Below the pieces are notes generated by a model. That model did no database searches. It worked only from the letters and a program-made list of their open reading frames with translations, and was not told the DNA's origin. 11,462 bases of DNA from an uncultured Ruminococcus sp. (GTDB lineage Bacteria; Bacillota; Clostridia; Oscillospirales; Ruminococcaceae), in contig CAMHUJ010000017.1 of NCBI GenBank assembly GCA_946188175.1, positions 1-11,462 of the forward strand, in the 5' to 3' direction. The first letter of the stretch is position 1. Every line of letters begins with the position of its first letter. This document shows, piece after piece, positions 6,355 to 11,462 of the stretch. The position numbers and the translations under genes are program-made.

Positions 6355-6628
6355 TATTGCAAGGGAGATGCACCGACAGTTTGCCGCGGAGCAAAAGGCA
6401 GCGATTCAGGACGGCTGCAAGATGCTTGAACAGAAAGTACAGAGCATCGACAACAATCTGTCTCTCTGTGCAAAGCAAGTTAAGGAATCCGCGTTCAGCG
6501 CCTGCGAAACCGCAGACCGTTTGCGAACGATCAATTCCATCGGGGATTTGTTCTATTATGCCGCACCGCTTTTCGTCCTGATTGACCTCATTTTTCGAGT
6601 AATTGCAGTAGTGAAGCATTTTGCGTAA
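5954..6628 (+). CDS. Unknown helical protein with C-terminal membrane segment
   Basis: I do not recognise a family. The frame gives 224 residues from ATG 5954 (AAAGGA at 5941-5946, 7 nt upstream) or 180 residues from ATG 6086 (AGGAGG at 6075-6080, 5 nt upstream). The longer form adds an Arg/Glu-rich N-terminus (MSLPRFNDTRKSSERTGFSR) of normal composition. The body is Ala/Glu/Lys-rich and probably helical or coiled (about 55-190). A single hydrophobic helix at about 199-220 near the C-terminus suggests a tail-anchored membrane protein facing the cytoplasm. It follows the relaxase on the same strand and is likely in its operon, so a role in bringing the relaxosome to the membrane or in mobilisation is plausible but unproven. 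Up to 401 nt overlap the relaxase frame, and the last 41 nt overlap the 3' end of the opposing ATPase gene. Confidence 0.6.
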   Translation: MSLPRFNDTRKSSERTGFSREMLHRDELRIREQSRSASTSQEETMQEQNTTVPTLEQLNAMILDIAEKAGAATEEAKRDERVVLLAAATLQMCRLLQDFTATTSAGMEKIAERELKNLNIQSQYAESVRASAVNIAREMHRQFAAEQKAAIQDGCKMLEQKVQSIDNNLSLCAKQVKESAFSACETADRLRTINSIGDLFYYAAPLFVLIDLIFRVIAVVKHFA

Positions 6629-8891
6629 GATCGAATCCTGTCTGTGCAATATACTTCTGTGCTTCTCCCCGCCTGAGACGTACCAGATCAGACTCTGCAC
6701 CGTAAAGGTCAATCAAAATGCGGAACGCACAGACCAGATCATCCGCCGCCGCTGCATCATGCAGGCAGAGACGATAGATTCCGAGTGTGAACTTGCAGTT
6801 TGCATAAACCCCGGTATGGTCAAGCTGCATTTCATTCAGTGTACTTTCGGCAGAGGATACCAGTTTGACAGCGGCATCATGCTGTCCGAGCGAGAACAGC
6901 AGATCGGCATAGATGATCGTTGTCCTGTACTTGTCATAGGTGAAAACACCGTCAGCTTCAATCTTCTGAAACATTGCAGCACTCTGTTCCAGTGCTTTCA
7001 GAGCTTCCGGTTTCCGATTGACAAGAATCAGGAAATAACCGTAGGTGCTGAGCGAATTTGCTTGCAGCAGCGAATCGGAAAACTGCATTGCATTCTGAAC
7101 AGCCTCTTCCTGCAAAGCAAGTGCCCGAGGGTAATTATTCCGGTGCAGCTCACAGGCAGCCATGTCAGTCAGATACAGCGCATTCTGCTGTGCATCCTCA
7201 GTATCAAGCATCTGCTTTTCCAGTGTAATCAGTGAATCCATATGCGGAATGCTGCCGATGCGGTCAGCGAAGTTGAAGCAATCACTGACGAATATGAACT
7301 GCTCCCGCTGATTTCTGTATTCTATATCCCTGACAGCAAAGTCGATCAATTCCAGCATCTTTTCAGCATCAATTTCCGTGTCTGCCTGCTCATTGATGCA
7401 GACGGCACGGACAGAAGAAATCAGCGGGGCGCAGTTTTCACTGTCGGGTTTCAGCTCAGATTTCACAAGGGTGCGGAGCATCGGGTGCAAAGTGATCGTA
7501 CCGTTTGCAAATTCATGGACAAGCCCCAGCTCGACCAATTCATCCAGCATGACCATATTATCCAGACACATCAAAACCGCCATTGTATCCTTGCGGATTC
7601 CGGAGCAGGGCGCAGCAATCAGCATCCGCATTGCATTCCGGTATTCGTCCGGCAATTCTATCAGCCCGAACAAATCCTTGATATGATCGTAACAGGTTTT
7701 CTTCTTCGGATGTTTGTCTTTGGTTGCAGAAAACCGCTCCAGTATGGATTTCAGACCGCCGGTCAGTTTTGCGGAAAGTGTTTTGGGCGTATAGAAGCCC
7801 TTGTGCATCAGCCTTGCACACAGTTCCACACAAAACGTGTGACGGTCAACCGCCTCAACGATTCTCAGCAGCGCATCCTGTTCATTGTTCTTGTACTCGT
7901 AAAACTTGCCGATCAGCTGCAACAGCAATTCATTTGAACGGAATTCTGTCAGCTCGTACACGCAGAGATCGTCATAATGCATATGCGATGTGAAAATGAC
8001 TTTGCAGTCCAGATCCAGCAGATCGTAGAAGCAGTCATCTTCTTCAGGTGAAGCGTTGAAATTGTCAATAATGAGCAGAACGCTTTTGTCGAGCGAGGCA
8101 AGCAGTTCCATATTCCGGCGATAGCGTTCATTCTCATCTGTCATGACCGGATTGCTGATGATATTTGCAATCATCGTTTTCAAACTACCCTTGTAGAAAT
8201 AGTATCCGAAGTACTCGTATTCAGATTTGTGCCGTTCTGCGTAGGCGCGGACAAGCTCACTTTTACCGATACCGGCAATGCCTGTTACGATCACCGTGGA
8301 ATTGTCCTGCACCAGAGAATGCAGCTCGGCAAGCTCTGCATCCCGACCGCAGAAGTGGCGGCAGGGAGCAATGTACTCGCTGTTTGCAAACAAGGCATCC
8401 CGGAACGGAACAGCATCGGCTGCATAACGTGACGCAACATAGCCTTTATCCGCTTTCTCGTATTGTCTGGTAACGGCAATGAACACCGCTTCGTAGATCA
8501 TGTTGACGAGAGAATCCTTGTCGGAATATTGCTTCGGTACACGGCTGAGAATCTCTTTCCGCAAAGGCGCAGACAGCGTATCGTCATACTGAATCAGATC
8601 GTAAAGCTCCTTGTAGGTGTTTGGCTGGTCGAAGATATACGGGAGCAATTCTGCAATGTCTTTGCACAGCACTTCACGGTCTGCGTTCAGATAGAACTCA
8701 CTCATTTCCGGCGAAACACGAATCGTGCCGCTGTGCAGCTTGGCGCTGGTGAAGCGTTCAAACTGATAGATATGCGCATCCGCAAGATAAGCGGCGAAAA
8801 GCGTATTCAGCAGATTGATATAGTACACCGTGGTCGAAGATGCCAGATTCCGCATCAGCGTATCGGTCACATTCTGAAAATCACATTGCAT
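6588..8891 (-). CDS. STAND/NB-ARC-like NTPase with C-terminal helical repeats
   Basis: A 767-residue protein. Residues about 1-175 form a helical N-terminal domain I do not recognise. The ATPase module follows: Walker A GIAGIGKS (204-211), Walker B LLIIDNF (272-278) and a sensor strand KVIFTSH (297-303). A helical and winged-helix part follows, ending in an LHPM (477-480) that resembles the MHD-type motif of NB-ARC proteins. Residues about 550-767 look like TPR repeats. STAND ATPases act as ligand-triggered switches: the repeats sense and the N-terminal domain signals. In bacteria they serve either as regulators or in anti-phage defence. It faces opposite to the rest of the element, so it is probably cargo. 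The start at 8891 is preferred because AGGGGG (8901-8906) is 9 nt upstream; upstream in-frame ATGs near 8918 lie before that site and close to the transcription start. Confidence 0.8.
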   Translation of the reverse strand: MQCDFQNVTDTLMRNLASSTTVYYINLLNTLFAAYLADAHIYQFERFTSAKLHSGTIRVSPEMSEFYLNADREVLCKDIAELLPYIFDQPNTYKELYDLIQYDDTLSAPLRKEILSRVPKQYSDKDSLVNMIYEAVFIAVTRQYEKADKGYVASRYAADAVPFRDALFANSEYIAPCRHFCGRDAELAELHSLVQDNSTVIVTGIAGIGKSELVRAYAERHKSEYEYFGYYFYKGSLKTMIANIISNPVMTDENERYRRNMELLASLDKSVLLIIDNFNASPEEDDCFYDLLDLDCKVIFTSHMHYDDLCVYELTEFRSNELLLQLIGKFYEYKNNEQDALLRIVEAVDRHTFCVELCARLMHKGFYTPKTLSAKLTGGLKSILERFSATKDKHPKKKTCYDHIKDLFGLIELPDEYRNAMRMLIAAPCSGIRKDTMAVLMCLDNMVMLDELVELGLVHEFANGTITLHPMLRTLVKSELKPDSENCAPLISSVRAVCINEQADTEIDAEKMLELIDFAVRDIEYRNQREQFIFVSDCFNFADRIGSIPHMDSLITLEKQMLDTEDAQQNALYLTDMAACELHRNNYPRALALQEEAVQNAMQFSDSLLQANSLSTYGYFLILVNRKPEALKALEQSAAMFQKIEADGVFTYDKYRTTIIYADLLFSLGQHDAAVKLVSSAESTLNEMQLDHTGVYANCKFTLGIYRLCLHDAAAADDLVCAFRILIDLYGAESDLVRLRRGEAQKYIAQTGFDLTQNASLLQLLEK

Positions 8892-8926
8892 AACTTTTCG
8901 CCCCCTGTCCATCATCATTCAATTCT

Positions 8927-8955
8927 ATTATAACATATAGAACATCTGTTTGCAA
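8927..8955 (-). promoter_or_regulatory. Promoter of the STAND ATPase gene
   Basis: On the minus strand there is a -35 TTGCAA (8955-8950), a 17-nt spacer, and a consensus -10 TATAAT (8932-8927) preceded by TGT (extended -10). The expected transcription start is near 8920, about 30 nt before the ATG at 8891. On the plus strand a TATAAC at 8929-8934 overlaps the same bases and may be the -10 for the divergent small gene. Confidence 0.65.
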
Positions 8956-8973
8956 GTAGGAAAGGAGGTATAT

Positions 8974-9225
8974 ATGACAGTTTTTGAAAAAGAGATCGCC
9001 GATATGCTCCGGACGCTCCAGGAGTGGTATAACCGGTATGCGCCCCGGACACCCGATGAGCCGCAGGACGATCGGTTCCTGTATGCGCTGCATACAAAAG
9101 ACTATGCGGAATATCTTTCCGATCAGTTCCGACAGGCAGATCAGGCAGAACGGCTGACGATGCAGGAGGACATCAGACGAATTGAAGACGAGATCAGAGA
9201 ACTTGCCGGAAATGACGGAGAATAA
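8974..9225 (+). CDS. Small acidic protein of unknown function
   Basis: An 83-residue protein with an excellent ribosome site (AAAGGAGG, 8961-8968, 5 nt before the ATG). It is rich in Asp, Glu, Arg and aromatic residues. An N-terminal helix (FEKEIADMLRTLQEWYNRYA, residues 4-23) is followed by a Pro/Asp-rich turn and a long charged helix (about 42-78). There is no signal peptide, membrane segment or known motif. It is divergent from the STAND ATPase gene, with only 82 nt between the two start codons, and lies on the same strand as the recombinase module. It could be a transposon-conserved small protein or a partner of the ATPase; nothing in the sequence decides this. Confidence 0.65.
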   Translation: MTVFEKEIADMLRTLQEWYNRYAPRTPDEPQDDRFLYALHTKDYAEYLSDQFRQADQAERLTMQEDIRRIEDEIRELAGNDGE

Positions 9226-9270
9226 TGCAACATAACCATGAATCGTGTCCTATACAGAAAGAGAGGGATT

Positions 9271-9459
9271 ATGATGAAAAAGACAAATGCAAAAGAACTG
9301 AACGAGCAGTACAGGAAATGTCCAACACAGGAACAGGAATTTGAAATTGAGGGGAGAAAATACATCGTTGTGAGCCACTATGCCGGTGAGAAAGACCTGG
9401 ATGAAGTCGTATACAGAAATGCATACGATCAGGCCATGAAAGAGCTCCTCCGCGCCTAA
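9271..9459 (+). CDS. Small protein, possibly TnpW-like transposon-encoded protein
   Basis: A 62-residue protein upstream of the serine recombinase. Start codons are ATG 9271 or ATG 9274; AGAGGG (9262-9267) is 3 nt from the first and 6 nt from the second, so the second may be used. The middle (QEFEIEGRKYIVVSHYAGEK, residues 21-40) has the beta-rich pattern of a small protein often found just before TnpX-type recombinases (TnpW in Tn4451), with a helical C-terminus. Its function in transposition is unknown. The TnpW link rests on size, position and a loose sequence resemblance from memory, so it is tentative; that it is a gene is better supported. Confidence 0.6.
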   Translation: MMKKTNAKELNEQYRKCPTQEQEFEIEGRKYIVVSHYAGEKDLDEVVYRNAYDQAMKELLRA

Positions 9460-9480
9460 ACAGAAAAAAGCGTAAAAATG

Positions 9481-9551
9481 CTCCCGAAGGGCTGGCTATT
9501 TCCGATGGAATGTGATATAATAGTATCTATCGGAAATAGCTGCTTTGGGAG
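9481..9551. repeat. Inverted repeat around the recombinase promoter
   Basis: The perfect core is GCTATTTCCGAT (9495-9506) and ATCGGAAATAGC (9529-9540), separated by 22 nt. Outer parts also mirror imperfectly (CTCCC at 9481-9485, GGGAG at 9547-9551). It holds the -10 in its centre, so a protein bound to both arms would block transcription. It could be an operator or a recombinase binding site. Confidence 0.7.
9493..9521 (+). promoter_or_regulatory. Promoter of the serine recombinase gene
   Basis: A consensus TATAAT (9516-9521) preceded by TGA forms an extended -10. The -35 position (TGGCTA, 9493-9498) is poor and overlaps the left arm of the inverted repeat. Transcription should start near 9528, right at the right arm, about 35 nt before the ATG at 9563. 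Confidence 0.6.
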
Positions 9552-9562
9552 AAAGGAGTATT

Positions 9563-11191
9563 ATGGTACCAAAGCAGACAAATTACAGCGTGGGCATCTA
9601 TATGCGGCTGTCCCGCGATGATGAACGCGCAGGCGAATCACTCTCCATCGAAAACCAGAGGGCGATCCTCACGGAATATGTATCCAAACAGGGCTGGACT
9701 GTTTATGATGAGTACGTTGATGACGGAATATCCGGAACGACGTTCAACAGACCGGGCGTGCAGCGATTGCTGAATGATGCGAAGAACGGCAAGATCAATC
9801 TGATTATATGCAAAGACCTTTCCCGTTTCGGACGAAACTATATTCAGGTCGGTCAGTATACAGACTATATCTTCCCGATGTATAATGTCCGGTTTATTGC
9901 ACTCTCGGATAATGTTGACACGCTCAATTCTCAAAGCCCCGGCATGGATTTGATGCCAATCGTGAATATCTTCAATGAGTGGCATTGCGCCTCTACATCG
10001 AAAAAGATCAGGGCGGTTTTGGAATCCAATGCGAAAAAGGGAAAGTACAAGTCCTCAAAGGCATCTTACGGATATATAAGGAGTGATGACGAAAAGCACA
10101 CTCCGATTATTGATCCTGAAGCTGCCGCAGTTGTACGCCGAATCTTTGAACTGCGGGCAAAAGGTCTTGGAATGATTACAATCGCTAAAATCCTGAATGA
10201 TGAAAAGATCCCATCGCCATCCGCATACTACTATATGAAAATTGGAAAGCCCAATACAAAGTCTTTAACAGATTTGTGGTGCAGAACATCCGTCAGGAGA
10301 ATTCTAAAGAACCCGATCTATATTGGGACACTGGCACAAATGCGTGATACCACCGTCAGTTATAAGAATCATCAACGGATTCATAAAGACAAAGAGGATT
10401 GGATTGTGATCGAACATAATCATGAACCGATCATTTCGCAGGAACTGTGGGATAAGGCTCAGGAATATGATGCTTCGGTCAGCAGAGGTAAAAAGGACCA
10501 CCGAGGGATTGTGTCCATCTTTTCAGGATTACTTTACTGTCACGATTGTGGATATAAAATGAAGCAGGTGTGGCTCAATCGCAAAAGAGATGTCATCGGT
10601 TATTCCTGCGGACATCGCATTCGGTATGGCAAAAACTACTGTTCTACTCATACGATCAGGGGATCCGTACTGGAAGCGCTCGTAATCGCGGATATTCAAT
10701 CCAAACTGCAACTGATTGTTGACGAGGACAAGGCAAGGAAACAGTTTCTTGAAAAGAAGTCTGGTGTCCGTTCTTCTCAGACAGCCAGTGATGCAAAGCG
10801 CAAACGCGAGATCGACCATCGTCTTGCGGAACTGGATACACTGACGCAAAGCGTGTATGAAAATATGGTTCTTGACAAGGTTCCCGAAGAAGTATGTTTG
10901 AAACTTTTGGAAAAATATCTTGCAGAGAATAAGGACTTGCAGACAGAGGCAAACGCAATTCAGGAACGGCTTGATGCAGCCAATCAGGACGAGCAGGATG
11001 TGAACGAGTTTATCCGGCGGCTGAAAAAGTATGCAGGGGTTGAGGTACTTACCCGTGAGATGCTTCTTGAACTTGTTGAATACATCACAATTGAAGAAAC
11101 ACATGAAAACCGCAATATACCGAGAAAAATCCACATCTACTACAAATTCCTCGATAAAGCACTTTCCAATAAGCAAAATGCATTATTATGA
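9563..11191 (+). CDS. Large serine recombinase (TnpX/TndX-like)
   Basis: A 542-residue protein. The N-terminal resolvase domain (about 9-155) has the catalytic Ser17 in YMRLSRDD, and DLSRFGRN (85-92) with its conserved Arg residues. The recombinase domain (about 165-275) contains YGYIR and the RRILKNPIYIG motif. A zinc ribbon is formed by C326, C329, C349 and C360 (CHDC, YSCG, NYC). A coiled coil covers about 380-490, and a C-terminal DUF4368-like part about 490-540. It cuts and rejoins short attachment sites through a Ser-DNA link to excise and integrate the element. Overall length is typical for the family and all key residues are present, so it is likely active. The ATG at 9563 follows AAAGGAG (9552-9558) by 4 nt; an upstream TTG at 9545 lies before that site and is less likely. 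Transcription comes from the repeat-flanked promoter just upstream. Confidence 0.93.
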   Translation: MVPKQTNYSVGIYMRLSRDDERAGESLSIENQRAILTEYVSKQGWTVYDEYVDDGISGTTFNRPGVQRLLNDAKNGKINLIICKDLSRFGRNYIQVGQYTDYIFPMYNVRFIALSDNVDTLNSQSPGMDLMPIVNIFNEWHCASTSKKIRAVLESNAKKGKYKSSKASYGYIRSDDEKHTPIIDPEAAAVVRRIFELRAKGLGMITIAKILNDEKIPSPSAYYYMKIGKPNTKSLTDLWCRTSVRRILKNPIYIGTLAQMRDTTVSYKNHQRIHKDKEDWIVIEHNHEPIISQELWDKAQEYDASVSRGKKDHRGIVSIFSGLLYCHDCGYKMKQVWLNRKRDVIGYSCGHRIRYGKNYCSTHTIRGSVLEALVIADIQSKLQLIVDEDKARKQFLEKKSGVRSSQTASDAKRKREIDHRLAELDTLTQSVYENMVLDKVPEEVCLKLLEKYLAENKDLQTEANAIQERLDAANQDEQDVNEFIRRLKKYAGVEVLTREMLLELVEYITIEETHENRNIPRKIHIYYKFLDKALSNKQNALL

Positions 11192-11256
11192 GTTTGTATT
11201 GACACATCTCCATTTGAACAGTTCTCACCAGACACCGCGAATCACACGGCTACTGA

Positions 11257-11271
11257 CTGTTTAGCAAACAG
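11257..11271. repeat. Small hairpin CTGTTT-AGC-AAACAG
   Basis: Six-base perfect arms with a 3-nt loop, 66 nt after the recombinase stop. No T-run follows on the plus strand, so it is at best a weak terminator. The rest of 11192-11325 shows no gene or clear site. Confidence 0.35.
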
Positions 11272-11325
11272 CTGCCTTTCCGGTTAGGCTTATGCGACCA
11301 AATGCAATCCGCTATTGGGAGAGAA

Positions 11326-11399
11326 TGCCCGCCTCTTCCGGAGCAATGCAAATCATAATAACAAGCATCGCTTCCGGAGTGCAAAACCGGAGGCGGGCA
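11326..11399. repeat. Composite inverted and direct repeats next to the tRNA
   Basis: TGCCCGCCTC (11326-11335) is the exact inverse of GAGGCGGGCA (11390-11399). Between them CTTCCGGAG occurs twice (11335-11343 and 11371-11379), each followed within 3 nt by TGCAAA. It could be a host intergenic repeat, a processing structure behind the tRNA, or part of the element end. Confidence 0.6.
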
Positions 11400-11407
11400 C
11401 TGCCCGC
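11383..11407 (-). terminator. Possible terminator of the tRNA-Tyr transcript
   Basis: GCGGGCA (11393-11399) and TGCCCGC (11401-11407) form a near-perfect palindrome touching the tRNA 3' end. On the minus strand the stem is followed after 6 nt by TTTT (11386-11383). The T-run is short and set back, so intrinsic termination is possible but weak. Confidence 0.35.
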
Positions 11408-11462
11408 TGGGCAAGGCAGGAATCGAACCTGCGGTGTATCTAACGTGACGGATTTACAGTCC
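11408..11462 (-). tRNA. tRNA-Tyr (GTA), 5' part outside the window
   Basis: The minus strand shows an anticodon loop CTGTAAA with anticodon GTA (11457-11455), a long variable region of about 15 nt as expected for tRNA-Tyr, a T-arm with 5-bp stem gcagg/cctgc around TTCGATT, and the 3' acceptor strand CTTGCCC with discriminator A at 11408. CCA is not encoded: the next bases are GCG. The D-arm and 5' acceptor strand lie beyond the right edge. Confidence 0.85.

Larger units (their letters stand above)
2985..11271. mobile_element. Integrative mobilisable element (ends approximate)
   Basis: A continuous module of segregation genes (ParM-like, ParR-like), MobC, relaxase, a membrane protein, a reversed STAND ATPase cargo, small proteins and a large serine recombinase. 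No coupling protein or type IV secretion gene is visible, so it would need a helper for transfer. The layout recalls Tn4451-type mobilisable transposons with a TnpX-like recombinase near one end. Both ends are guesses: the left is set where the sigma promoter ends and the repeats before parM begin, and the right at the small hairpin after the recombinase gene. No matching direct repeats were recognised at the two sides, and the element could extend further either way. Confidence 0.6.

Noticed and set aside
6621..7937. Two long plus-strand frames (204 and 231 residues) opposite the STAND ATPase gene
   Set aside because: They are antisense to a gene with clear motifs, lack ribosome sites and show unusual Cys/His/Gln-rich composition.
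10529..11176. 215-residue minus-strand frame within the recombinase gene
   Set aside because: It is the shadow of the serine recombinase and has no motif or ribosome site.
4691..11208. The 11-mer ATTGACACATC occurring in the oriT hairpin and again after the recombinase
   Set aside because: Several chance 11-base matches are expected in a window of this size, and the flanks do not match.
2942..11407. Direct repeats marking attL and attR
   Set aside because: I compared the region before parM with the region after the recombinase and found no convincing shared core. Serine recombinases can use cores as short as 2 bp, so absence is not evidence against an element.
1..11462. CRISPR array or cas genes
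   Set aside because: No regularly spaced repeats and no Cas-like protein seen on either strand.

Overview
The window looks like a low-to-mid GC Firmicute of the Ruminococcus type (Oscillospiraceae). The reasons are Thr/Ser-rich linkers of the TTTTTVTTT kind in exported proteins, strong AGGAGG-type ribosome binding sites, a cell-surface ECF sigma/anti-sigma pair, and a mobilisation/serine-recombinase cassette typical of gut clostridia. The genus is an inference from style, not from a marker gene.

Left part (1-2941, minus strand): a compact three-gene operon. An extended -10 promoter at 2913-2941 drives an ECF sigma factor. Its stop codon overlaps the GTG start of a single-pass anti-sigma-like protein, and 12 nt later comes a secreted protein with Thr-rich linkers and a bacterial Ig-like (Big_2) domain that runs off the left edge. 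The extracellular part of the anti-sigma protein and the middle of the secreted protein appear to share a domain, which suggests a surface-sensing unit. It probably belongs to the host chromosome.

Middle and right (about 2985-11271): an integrative and mobilisable element. In order it carries an actin-like ParM and a ParR-like adaptor (plasmid-type segregation), a 354-nt noncoding stretch with strong inverted repeats that is the best oriT candidate, MobC, a relaxase, and an unknown helical protein with a C-terminal membrane segment. A large STAND/NB-ARC-like ATPase with helical repeats then lies in the opposite orientation and is the likely cargo. It is followed by two small proteins (the second possibly TnpW-like) and a large serine recombinase whose promoter sits inside a 12-bp perfect inverted repeat. 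Together these genes would excise or integrate the element (recombinase), nick and mobilise it with help from a conjugative partner (MobC, relaxase, oriT; no coupling protein or type IV secretion genes are visible), and perhaps stabilise its circular form (ParM/ParR).

Right edge (11272-11462): a repeat-rich noncoding stretch abutting the 3' end of a tRNA-Tyr gene on the minus strand, cut by the window end. Neither element boundary could be fixed, because I found no convincing duplicated attachment sequence by eye. The points most worth following are the STAND ATPase cargo with its shared divergent promoter, the domain shared across the sigma operon, and the long out-of-frame overlap at the end of the relaxase gene.
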